64,000 nucleotides of DNA. Source: Solea solea. Taxonomy: Eukaryota; Chordata; Actinopteri; Pleuronectiformes; Soleidae. The DNA lies in the NCBI RefSeq assembly GCF_958295425.1, contig NC_081139.1, positions 21,705,888 to 21,769,887 on the forward strand, read 5' to 3'. The position numbers and the translations under genes were made by a program. How positions within the stretch are numbered: the first letter of the stretch is position 1; every line of letters starts with the position of its first letter. This document shows positions 33,180 to 43,939 of the stretch, one piece after another. Below the pieces are notes generated by a model that did not search any database, was not told where the DNA came from, and was given only the letters and a program-made list of their open reading frames with translations.

Positions 33180-34080
33180 TCTTCCTGGTTGTGGGGACAC
33201 ACAGCAAACCTGACCCAGATAGTGGTCTGAGTGGTTCATAGTGATCCAGAAGGTCAGAAATCTATTTTGGGCCCAAACCATTCAGTGCTTTATAGACTAA
33301 CAATAGTATGTCATAATCGGTTATCTGGCAGACAGCAAACCAGTGTAAGGACCTCAGAAGCGGAGTGAAGTGTTCCACTTTTTTTGGTCAGCAGCAACAA
33401 GGGCAACAGCGCTCTGAATCTCTGGGAGGCCGGAGAGAACTGCATTGTCAGTAGTCTAATCAACTGAAGATAAAGACATGAACCAGTTTTTCCAGATCCT
33501 GCCACGCCATACAGTACATCCTTTAAGTCTTGACATATTCTTTGGATCCATGGTTCTCAAACTGTGGTGCGTGTACCACCAGTGAAAATCAGAAATACTG
33601 TTCTTCTGTATACACCAGGGTTTGTGCTCGGAGTGGAGAAACAATAAATGAAACAATAATGATTAGAGTCACCTTATCTCTCGCTCCATCTTTATCTAAT
33701 ATCACTATACCAGTGTGTGAAGTATATGTGAGGAAGAGGAGGATGATGAAAGAGCAAATTATGATGTGAAAATTCTGTAGCTGACTAATCTCTGCCTCTT
33801 TAAGCACTGTATTTAAACATTAGTGATAATGGTGTTACTTTGAGAACTCAAACTTGGTATAAAAAAGTGTGAGAACCACCTTTTTAGATGATAGTACACA
33901 GACTTTGTGACTGTTTTAATGTGGCTTTCTAAAGTCACGTCAGAGTCCATGAAAAGGTGAGAGAAGGTAAGCCTCAGCTTGAACTTATCTTGAGCTTATC
34001 TCTAAAGACAATTCGTAACTGAAGATGGTATTGAATGGCAGACTCTGTGAATGAGGATTCTCTCCCGGGGTGAAAGGTTA
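33180..34080. repeat. LINE-like fragment with a nested hAT-like insertion
   Basis: 33190-33520 resembles the 3' part of fish L2-like elements (CATAATCGGTTATCTGGCAG, then GCAGCAACAAGGGCAACAGC), and 33885-34080 seems to continue it. Between them, 33549-33880 starts CATGGTTCTCAAACTGTGG and ends GTGTGAGAACCACCT, the inverted ends of a hAT-like MITE. Confidence 0.5.
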
Positions 34081-34629
34081 ATATTATAACAAGGAAAACA
34101 CTGTTATTCTTAGTTTAAAGTGATTACACGGTGAATGCATATTTATGGATTTTACATTTTGAGCACTAGTTGGTTTCTGGTTGTCAGGGGAACTAACAGT
34201 GAAGAGGGAGCCTCCAAAGAGATAAATCTGCTACAGCCACTTATCATACTGCCACCACCATGTGAGGACCACTCATTAACCTTTGCCATAATTCATTAAT
34301 AATTCACCCACAGTACAGGTCACAAGTCAAAATTATTTTAATGACATGACATATGGAATAGATTCCATATTTCTTTCTTTATCCAAAAACAATTGGGTCC
34401 TTTTGTCTTCTGTTTGTTTTTGTTGTTGTTGTTTTAAATAAAGTTTATTTGAAACAGTCCAAACAACACTTAAAATCAAACATGTTCAAGTCATTGGCTA
34501 AACAATACAATACAAGAAAGAAGAAAAGCATAAACTAAAGATTTAAGTTAATAGACACAAAAGTAAATACATTATTAAATAACTATTGTTTGAGAATTTG
34601 CATTTTCCTGTTTGTATTTAATCAAAGGT

Positions 34630-35060
34630 TTAAACCCTACGCATGCGCACAGCCTATCTCCATGTTCTCTCTCGGTGTCGTCTTTTATTTTATTTCAATC
34701 ACGAGTGTGGCTGTCTGTCCGCGCATAGACGATCTTCAGCCGAAAGAGCGAGCACGTGCGGAAGGGGCGGCGCTCACCGTGACTGCCCCCGCTGCTCCCC
34801 CCTCCGCATCACGTTTCCCTTCCCTCCCTCCGCAGATAGCGTGTGTTTGCTGAAAGCTGTGAAACATCGGCGGGGATTGGCTGGAACACGGTGAATGTAG
34901 GTCAGGATCTGCCTGTTTAACACGACCAACATAAAATAGCACAAATTTGCTTTAAAAAAACCCATGGTGTCTCTTTAGAGAGCGACAAAAAGACGAACTG
35001 TTGCTGCTGCTGCTGCTGGCAGCGCGCGCGCACAGAGACTTGGATGTAGGTCACGTCTCT
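34630..35060. promoter_or_regulatory. CpG-rich segment with two RORE-like sites, an E-box and a CCAAT box
   Basis: Against A/T-rich flanks, this segment is rich in CpG. On + it carries CACGTG (34753-34758), ATTGG (34876-34880), a perfect RORE-type site AATGTAGGTCA (34894-34904) and a near match GATGTAGGTCA (35043-35053). A (CTG)n and a (GC)n run at 35003-35032 lie between the two sites. It looks like a promoter, but for which transcript is open: a distal first exon of nr1d4 (-), an upstream exon of rarg (+), or a non-coding RNA. A consensus donor, ATAG then GTGAGC, is present on + at about 35119. Confidence 0.45.
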
Positions 35061-35199
35061 GTCGCTCGGGGGTTGGGTGTGGGATGTTTCTATTCACAAC
35101 CTCTTGTCTTAATCTAGATAGGTGAGCTGAATGGAATTTAAAAAAACAACTCCTCCAACTTGTGGGTAACTAGGCTAACAGGTCACAGTCTGTGTGGTT

Positions 35200-35455
35200 A
35201 AACCAGGGCCAGCCTAAGCTTTTATGGGGCCCTGAACTGAATTTGATGGGGGGGTCCCACCACATCAGAGTAGCTGGTGCTTGACTATTATTGATACAAA
35301 TGTATCATTATAAATTGCATTAATTATAGTTGTGCTATTTACGCAAAACAACTGTCACTCCTGTTTTTTTAAGCTTTGAGGTTTACGGGTTTACTGGTTT
35401 GAATTAAATGTAAAAGTAAACCAGTTTAATGACTTTGGTTGAACAGATGTGTGCA
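35200..35455 (-). repeat. Dispersed repeat E, inverted copy
   Basis: The reverse complement contains CCAAAGTCATTAAACTGG and TTTATAATGATACATTTGTA, matching 32.04-32.36 kb. The two copies bracket the CpG-rich segment. Confidence 0.7.
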
Positions 35456-35469
35456 CTAAATGAGCAATC

Positions 35470-36030
35470 TTCAACTACAAAATAAAACAAAATCCACACT
35501 GTTAAGATATCTAGATTTCATTCAATAATTTTTTTTCTTTTTCACACACTATGAGGTGTGTGGTGTAGGTGATCAGGACACCTTGGGCCAGCTCTGCTCT
35601 TTGATTATTATTGTTTTTAGAATATTAGAAAAATACTATTATTGTGTCTTTTTCTAATACAGAGATCAATTGATTGAACATTTTTTTAATTGGACGGCTA
35701 AAAAGGTTTTGAAGTAAATTCTTGTTTGTCCCTCCAACTCCTTTCCTACCGAGTGAAAACATGAAATGTCCTGATCATGAGACGATGATCCCAGACATAT
35801 GTTCATCACCTTATTAATGATGATATACTCCAATACATTTATATTTATATCAAATTATGTCCATCATTCTACTGATCACCAAATTTCAAAATAAAAGTGA
35901 TTATTTTGAGATATAGTGTACAAGAAAAACAAATAAATCTGCAAGTAAAAAAAAACCATACAGAAATAAGTCATTATAACTTGATATTTAGCGGTAGACC
36001 ACACCAAATCAAGAGTTTGAGAACTAGGCT
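35470..36030. other. A/T-rich intergenic DNA
   Basis: A/T-rich sequence without recognisable features apart from short homopolymer runs. Confidence 0.6.
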
Positions 36031-36037
36031 ATAGAGC

Positions 36038-36139
36038 ACAGGTGTCACCCCAATTGAATTCATGTGGCCCACTGCTAAATATCACAATAATAACCTCTTC
36101 CTTTAAACACATACACACACACACACACACACATGTATG

Positions 36140-36173
<34 letters not shown>

Positions 36174-36580
36174 TATACATATATATATGTGTACATATGT
36201 ATGCATATGCATATACATATACATATATACATGTGTATATGTACATATATACATGTGTATGTGTATATGTATATATATATATATATACGTATGTGCATAT
36301 ATATACACACACACATATAAATATATAATTGCAAATAATAAGACATTTGATTGTAACTATCACATTATTAAATGCATTATATTCCACATGTTTGGTGTTT
36401 TAATTTCAGTTGTCAACATTATGATTTATTTTACAAATCCAAACAAACACCTGTAATTGGAAATTCTCTCTATCTTTATTGTGATATTGTGATAGAATAC
36501 TGTGGCCCCCTATCGGCCCCCTCCTGACTAGAATAGACGCTCATTGACCCCCAGGACATTTGAGTTTGACACCCTTGGTC
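36038..36580. mobile_element. hAT-like MITE (GTGTCAAACTC family) containing a (CA)/(TA)n block
   Basis: It begins CAGGTGTCACCCCAATTGAA and ends GAGTTTGACACCCTTGG. Inside is a 36110-36325 (CA)n-(TA)n microsatellite. No transposase. Confidence 0.65.
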
Positions 36581-37304
36581 TATGAGGTTGTTAAAGGGAT
36601 AGTTCAGGTTTGTATAAGAGGTTTTATATAAGATATAAGTCTGTGATATCCTGAGAATAGGTGTGCTGCCTTTTCTTGTTATTAGACACAATTGTCTGTT
36701 TGTAAACTGCTCAGTCTGCGTCAAACTGTTGGTCTTTGTTAAGTTTGTGTGACTTAGGTAAAGGGGTTGGTTGCACGTGTTACTTCACTCACAGATGTGA
36801 TAACTAATGAAGCAGTGCCTCTCTGTGGTTTAAATAGTGCCGTGCAGTTTTACTGCAGTGCTGGTGCTGAGGACGGCTGCGTCTGTGGTCTCCACAGTGA
36901 ATCAGGTCATCATGACGTGAGCAGTTATCTGGGACGTGCTGTTCATGCTGATAATAGTGTATCTCTGTATTGTGAGGTTGCACAGAAGGAGCATGTGACA
37001 AAGAAACTGTTTCAAATTAAAAACTAATATATTTATAATATACTGTATATATATCTTAAGTAAATGTGCATGTTTGCAGAATCACAGCTCATCTGTTGGT
37101 GGTGCTGTTACCTATTTAGGCAACAATAGTGTACCAGACAAAAGCTCCATCCACACCTCCCTCCTACGTCCCACTGGGGTTAGGGGTTAGAAAAGCAGTA
37201 CTCTTTATTTTCCTCAAGGTGGCAGTACAAGCTTGACTAAATGAGGGCTTGGGTTGAGTTGTCAATTTCCTATGTTGGAGGTGTTTCACCAAGTTTATTT
37301 TAAA

Positions 37305-37595
37305 GGTCCAGTGTGCAACATTAGCTTCAGTTATTTAATTTAGGCAGAAATGAACGATAATATAATTATACTTCAGTTTTTCATTACCCCAGAATCAGCC
37401 TTTTATGATAATGCCAGGAGCCGGGTCAGCTCTACAACAGCCCAGAAATGGACAAACTTAGTGTCTCTTGAGTTTTGATGCTAATTGAAAAATACGAAAG
37501 TTCTCCACCAGACTCGTAATGGAACGTGAAGTGAAGGATATTCAGCTGCAACATGAAACATCACCAATAATTGTTGCACGCTGCACCTTTAAGTG
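37305..37595. mobile_element. MITE family C, copy 2
   Basis: The left end is AAAGGTCCAGTGTGCAACATT, the right end GTTGCACGCTGCACCTTTAA, about 290 bp apart. Confidence 0.75.
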
Positions 37596-38146
37596 CTGGC
37601 AAAGTTTAAATTCAGTTGCCTGTTTGACTATAAAACCTCCGCACTCACCGCTGCTCGGCGTAGGCGTGGATATACGTGTTTATTTCACCACAGAAGCACT
37701 GAAGACAGAATTAGACGTCCAGCGCATTAGCAGTGGTGCTCTAATTGGAGTCACAGGGAGGGCCACAAAAATATGACGCCTCAATAGTTTTGTAGCTATG
37801 CGCGCTGCTTATGTATTTACGGACGTTGTCAAAACAGGTCCCCACTTGTGGAGATTTCAATTTCATATTTTCATATTTATTTCTCTGTATTTCCGAGTGT
37901 TACGTGAGATGTGCACGATGCTCTCATCCATCACCTTCCACTCGTCCATGGCAAACTTACTGTAGGCAATCATCTTGTATTATGTCATATTGCAGTAATA
38001 TTTTGACAAGGATTTTCATCACTTTATTAATCTGGGAACTCTTTGTTGACCCTGTAAAGCTGCATACACAAATGTTTTTTTATTCAAAGTCAGAATTAAT
38101 GCCATGATATAAATTTGTGTCCTTTCTTTTTTATTTTACATTACAG

Positions 38147-38290
38147 AGATATACAGGCGCACAGATATGATGCGCCATATCCTGGCACACTCACTTGTGG
38201 CTGAAGAGCTTCTGCACTTCCTCTGTTCTTCGGACAGTAACCATGGTGATGAGAGATGGGGAGGGGCCTTTGTTTCCCCTGCCAGGAGAG
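38147..38290 (+). other. Exon-like segment 1, open in one frame
   Basis: A good acceptor (TTTTACATTACAG) and donor (GTGAGTTTGG) bracket 144 bases with one frame open throughout, containing two adjacent ATGs (peptide MMRHILAHSLVAEELLHFLC and on). I do not recognise the peptide. It may be a non-coding or weakly coding exon of a + strand transcript between nr1d4 and rarg, or chance. Confidence 0.3.
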
Positions 38291-40359
38291 GTGAGTTTGG
38301 CTGATAACTCCCCTAATATGATGAATAATGAATGTGGTGTTGTTGTCTAATGCACAGCAGCGAGAGCGACTGTTAGCGTCAGAAGTCGTGGTTCGATTTC
38401 ATATTCAGACCTTTCTGGGAGAAAGGAATTTTCCCAGCCTAAGATCAGACACAAACAGCTGATCAAAGCAATTTAAAATCTGTGTAAAAAAGCCATCTGT
38501 GATCGCAACGGAGCCCAAATGAGTATTGCTCAATTAGCAGAGCGGCTTCGGTGATTTGTGTTGTCAGCTGTGTGGCAACGACTGAGCAAAGCAGGGCATA
38601 TAAATAAAAACAAATTACGCAGTGATTTTGGCAGTGTTGAGCAAACCTCTGAAAATCCCCTCTCTGACGCAATGTTGCTAAAGAGGAAAAGTTTTTTTTT
38701 GTCCCCTTACATTGTTGCAGAAAAGGCTAAAACATCTTAATTTGTTGCTGTCTGAGGGTAAAGGTGGGGGAATGGTTTCAATGTGGCCGCACTGAGGCCT
38801 GTATGGCATTAGGACACACGGAGCAACATTCACAGACCCTATTTGCCTCCTGCAGCAAAACAAAGCTTTGTCGACGTCTAATACCTGCATGTATTTACCC
38901 TCCAGAGGGCATTTACATTTTCTGACAGGCAGACAGATATCGCAGCAGGCAGCCAAGATCTGCGAGATCTGCTGACAGGAGGGCTCTTGTGAAGAGGTGC
39001 CAGATTATCCTGAGGGTGGCAGCTCCATCTCTACTGTATCCAAACAGTTTAATGTATTTATCTTTGTTGTGAGGAAAGTGGAGGCAGAGTTTGGGGGGGG
39101 GGGAAGACTTGTTTGTGATCGTAACATTTTTAGTTTTACCTACAAAAGCCTCCTTTCAATAATCTTCTCTGATTATTTTGTTTTATGTTTTCTGCGAGTG
39201 TACATGTGCAGAGTAAACAGATGAACTAGTGTAACATCTGTTACAAAGGACATGACTCATATTTCTTAAAAAATGGAATTACAAAAACACAACTTATGCT
39301 GCACATGAGAGTCACCTGTCCATCGCAGGGACAACACATAGAGACACAACAACCATTCACTCTCACACTCATCTGCATGTTTTTGGACTGTGGGAGGAAA
39401 CCGGAGAACCCGGAAAAAAAACCCACGCACACATGCAAACTCCACGCAGAAAGGCCTTTGTTCCCCACCGGGTGGTTTGTATAACGCCGACTCATAACAA
39501 CTCCCCTTTAACAGAAGAAACCTCTGACAGAACCACACTCAGACTGTGTACCAACGTCTGCCTCGACCGGTTTGGTTAGGAGAGAGGAGAGAAGGGAGGG
39601 GTTAGTGAAGGAGAGGTGGGTGAGAAGAAGATAGGAGAGGAGGAGAGCATTTCAAAAATCAATAACATTAATAATAACAATTTTCATCCTCACTGTCATC
39701 CTCATGGTCTCGTTCAGGGTGTGCCATCACGCCTCTTGCCCCAGCGCCATCAGCTTCTTATGTGACGCTCAGAAAAGGACAAGCCGTAGATGGAGGGTGG
39801 ATGATGAAGATAACATCAGCGTTAGCAGTAATGAGTAGCTATATACTGTAATATAATTGAGGACCAGGAGGCCAACAAGAGCACTGTATTTATTTCACCG
39901 GATGCATTTTATCAGCGTGTCACTGCTACTGCTAATAGGCAAAGGACAGGATATGAAATCTTCATGTCACAATGATGCTCACTCACAATAATCACTATAC
40001 ACAATGATTATGCAAACCTGCACACACACACACACACACACACACAGACTCAAAATAAACCCCCATGCACTAGACCGCATTTTTAAGTCATTCACAAGAA
40101 ATATTGTCCTAATGATAGAAATTCACTATAATTAGCTTAGTATAAGCTGTTTCTTATTATGTTTTTTGATAATATCGTGTATTATCCCATCCCTACTTGT
40201 GTTATCCTTGCCACACTGTTCTGTTGAAAAGCTTTCTTATATAAACCCTGAGTGTAATACACATCTTATAGCCTCTATATACTGTAGGTTAAAACATAGT
40301 AATTGAAAAAATGAATTTCAAACTATTAACCCATCACTTTATGTTTTTACTATTTCCAG
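38291..40359. other. Interval between the two exon-like segments
   Basis: It holds repeat A (39.3-39.49 kb), a G9 run near 39.09 kb, a (CA)n at 40020-40046, and otherwise unique A/T-rich sequence with no coding evidence. Confidence 0.6.
39295..39490 (+). repeat. Dispersed fish repeat A, copy 3
   Basis: It shares CCATCGCAGGGACAACAC, TTTTTGGACTGTGGGAGG and GCAAACTCCACGCAGAAAGG with the other copies. Confidence 0.75.
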
Positions 40360-40415
40360 AGATCTTTGCAGTCGCCCTGGGTCCTTGTTCTGGATCTGCT
40401 TCCTCCTGGGCCGAG
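40360..40415 (+). other. Exon-like segment 2, in phase with segment 1
   Basis: The acceptor TATTTCCAG and the donor GTGAGTTTGG bracket 56 bases. Joined to the segment at 38.1 kb, the open frame continues (EIFAVALGPCSGSASSWAE) and ends in phase 0. The donor sequence is identical for 10 bases to that of segment 1. No relative is recognised. Confidence 0.28.
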
Positions 40416-41243
40416 GTGAGTTTGGTGATTTAGGTTTGGAAAACACACTGAAAACAACATTCTTCTCTTTGTTACATAGCTTTTTGTTGCAGGCAGTTGC
40501 TGAAATGTAGTGTATCACATGGTCACATCGTATTTACCAGATATTTTTGCCTAGTGAATATGAATTGTGGGGAGGAAAATGAAAGTAAGATGTAAATAAT
40601 GGAAGATGGGGCCAATTGTAGTATCAACAAACTGACCTCAATTTATGAGAATAGTTACGCGTCTTTGCGTCCTTCTCTTGTCTGCATAGCTGGCGGCGAA
40701 GGCCGCTTCATTTATTTCAGCACAAACACTAAAAGCAGGACTTGGAACAGCTAACCTGGCTCTGTTTGGAGAAAAAAAAAACCTTGAACCAGCACCTCTA
40801 AAGCTCATTAACTTACATGTTAAATCTTGTTTGTTTAATCTGTATGAAAGCTCGCTGTTTATGGGAGGTAATGTGCTAATTCCTGGTTATTATTTGGCTG
40901 GGACCAGTTTCCCAGCTACGAGCTAAGATTCCAGGAAGTTACTGGTCCTCGCCAAGAAACGGTACGGCACGTCCTGTAACTCTGTGTAAAATGGTGAAAT
41001 AACAGTTTTACATTTCACTATGTTGTTCCTGACAAGTACGTAAAATCTAATCCATCCATTAATGAGCTTTAAAGGTGTTGATAGATAAATGCTGTGACCT
41101 TTGGAGAGTTGTCGTGTTAGCCGTTTTCCAACGCTCTCCGGTTTGATCCAAAGCTAAGCTGCTGGCTCCGGCTACAAAGACAGCGAGTGCTGCTGAATCA
41201 GGCCTCCTGTGAAGGAGCTGCGTCACTCGGAGTCACTAAATTT

Positions 41244-41259
41244 GGGGGGGGGGGGGGGG
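41244..41259 (+). repeat. G16 homopolymer
   Basis: Sixteen consecutive G directly visible. Confidence 0.95.
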
Positions 41260-41749
41260 AATCCCATGTCTGAGGTCAAATAGAAACAAAATAAAAGGAG
41301 ATGATTCGGGAGCCATCCTGACACTTCTCTCGATCTCTGTCTCCTCTTGATCACTTCACTATCCAATCATCTGAGTGTCGTAGCTCTGCCCCCTCCAATC
41401 ACCATCTGTCCTGCAGGCAGTAACACTTATACATATCTGCTGTAATTAGACAATCACTTCCACATGTGGATCAAACTCCTTCAACCACTCAACCCCTACC
41501 TCACCCTCCCATCCGCCCACTGTCTCCTTTTTCCTCCCTCTGTTTTTCTTATTTCCCCGTCTCACACTCGGCTACCCTCCGTGTGCCCCTTTTTCAGTTT
41601 CTCTCCTCCTCTTTCCCCTCCCTCTCTGATTGAATTACCATAAGTGCAGGTCTTGGCCAAAATATGCCAGCTTGTTCTGATTAAAACTGTCCTTGTTATA
41701 CCAGAGACTTTCCAAATGGCTGTTAGCAGTTTGTGTGTGTGTGTGTGTG

Positions 41750-41875
41750 TAATGGGCTGTGAGGGCAAAGACTTGATTAGGGTTAAAACTAAGTTTAGGT
41801 AAAAGTTAGGCATATAGTTGATTAAAGTGTCCTCACTAAGACTGCCGTACAAGTGTGTGTTGTTGTATTTGTTAT
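41750..41875 (-). repeat. Reversed copy of the CTAACCCT-type repeat
   Basis: TTAGGGTTAAAACTAAG and AAAGTGTCCTCACTAAG mirror phrases at 10.2-10.8 kb. Confidence 0.45.
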
Positions 41876-42391
41876 CTTTTTGGACCTTTTCTGGCACAAA
41901 CACTGACCTTGTCAAGACCAGTAACCAAAGCCTGGTCCTAATGAGGTAGAACATCATTTCTGAGGTCTAAGATTTGAATTATGGTCATGGATAATGCTTT
42001 GTTTAGGTTTTGTAAATGAATGGAACTCAGTGCAGCATCTTCAGAAGAATAGCAGCATAAAAATGTGCAGCTGTGTGTGTGTCACAGTGTGTGTGTCACA
42101 GTGCGTGTGTCACAGTGCGTGTGTCACAGTGTGTGTGTGTTGAGAGGAAATATGCAGCAAGGAAACACCGTGTGGCAAAAGGTAAAGCGGTGAGCAGTGG
42201 GGACAGAGTGTGTTAGGAGAAGATGGAGCGGCGGTGGGGTAGAGCGGTAGAGAGAGAGAGCCGAGAGGAGAGCGGTAATGGTAGTTGACAGAGTTGAGTT
42301 CACAACAGGTTCACGGTGACATCATGGTTGGATTTTAGGGAACGTTTATAAAGGAAAAACTATTTCACTGTTCATTGCATGCACATGTACA

Positions 42392-42410
42392 CCCCCCCCC
42401 CCCCCCCCCC
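42392..42410 (+). repeat. C19 homopolymer
   Basis: Nineteen consecutive C, the first of three C tracts within about 0.9 kb. Confidence 0.95.
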
Positions 42411-42680
42411 ACCACCTCCTTTTACGTTCCCGTCTTCTGTTTTTCTCCTCCGTCTTAAACGGCACGAGTCAGAAAAAAAACATAAATTATGCAAATACGC
42501 TTCTGCCATCTTTTTAAAATACCTTTTTGGTTTTGTTGTTCACTCGGCCCCCCCGGGTGATATTGCTTGTGTGTGGATGGAAATCTTAGCCCGTATCTTT
42601 GGGCATGTGTTAAACTTTACAAAAACCTTAACTGACAACTGTTACCTTTTCCTTTCTCTCCCTCCTTGTCCTCACCCCAG

Positions 42681-42702
42681 CCCCCCCCCCCCCCCCCCCC
42701 CC
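42681..42702 (+). repeat. C22 homopolymer
   Basis: Twenty-two consecutive C after CTCACCCCAG. Confidence 0.95.
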
Positions 42703-43291
42703 TCCTCCCTCTTCTTTTTGCCTGCATGTCTAGCCAACCCTCACCACTCATACAGTATGTTCTTTGTGTGTAGCCATGTTTCGCTGTTTGAGAGACAGAA
42801 AAGACATAAAGGAGCCCTGGGACCCAAAATATGTTTATGGTGTATGTGTGGGTGTGATTATGTTTGTGTCAGCTCTTCTTTCTTGCTTGAAGAAAATTAA
42901 CAGCAGGGTGTTGTGGTGCAGTCGAGGTTCTTTGTGTCGTCGTGTTTGTGTTTGTGTTTGTGTGTGTGTGGTACCAGTGTTTAGGAGTGCAGGCGTGTGC
43001 CGGCATTAATACGCGTGTCTCTTTACCTTTTCCACACACATGTGCGTATGTTTGTGAGTGAGTGAGTGAGTGAGTGAGCTTGTCATGCATGCCTGTCATC
43101 CTCTGCATGCCTCTCTGTGCTCCACACAGCTTCACATGACATCAATCTGAGAGCAGTGGGATAGTGATCTCATTACCAACAGCCTGTTGCTGATTAAAAC
43201 CTGCCGTCCGCACCAGTCCTCCTTCACCCTTTCTTTTCTTCTCCCTCCCCTCTTTTACTCTCTCCTTCCTTGTCCTTTTTGCCTCGCCTCA

Positions 43292-43313
43292 CCCCCCCCC
43301 CCCCCCCCCCCCC
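43292..43313 (+). repeat. C22 homopolymer
   Basis: Twenty-two consecutive C in a pyrimidine-rich segment (43.2-43.45 kb). Confidence 0.95.
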
Positions 43314-43939
43314 TCCTCCACCCCACAATTCCACAGTCGCACCATTCTGCGGTTTCTCCACTGCTCGCTGCCAAGAAGGGCCCCATTTCAAGCTCTGCAG
43401 AAAGTTATAAGCTCCCCTTCTTTCTTTCTTTTTTTCCTCCTTCAGTTTTCCTCCATTTCTTTGTTCTTTCTTCTGTGCCGTACGACTGTATGCTCTTTAT
43501 CAGGGGCAGGACCTCCAGTAACGTACCTGCCGGCAAACACCGACGTGTTCCTCGTTTACTCTCTGTCGTGACGTTCGCAGACACTAAACAAAAACAAATG
43601 TGTGTGTGTGTGTGTGCGTGCATGCGTTTATCAGCATGCGGTCACATGTGCAAGAGAGGATGCTTTTTACCACCCCGTAGATTTACAGTCAGAAATACAC
43701 AGATGCCCTTCTCACACTCCAGCCAGATGTCATGCACTCCCCACATCGCCGCGCATTGCACTGACACAGAAACACAAACAGCAGCGACCTTTCACCTCTC
43801 TCCCTGACACTGTTGCGAGAAGTGTGGCACTCGCCCAGATGCTGACAGCAGTGGACCTCCGATTGGACAGATTCCAGGTTCCTATTTGTAACCAAAGCAC
43901 GATCAGGACGCCGCATCGGTTCAGATATGGCGCTCAATT

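Noticed and set aside
36029..36460. Several 80-107 codon open frames
   Set aside because: They are translations of a (CA)/(TA)n microsatellite (runs of I, Y, H, T).
42379..43807. Open frames of 173 and 206 codons
   Set aside because: They read through poly-C and (GT)n tracts (proline and cysteine/valine runs) and carry no domain.
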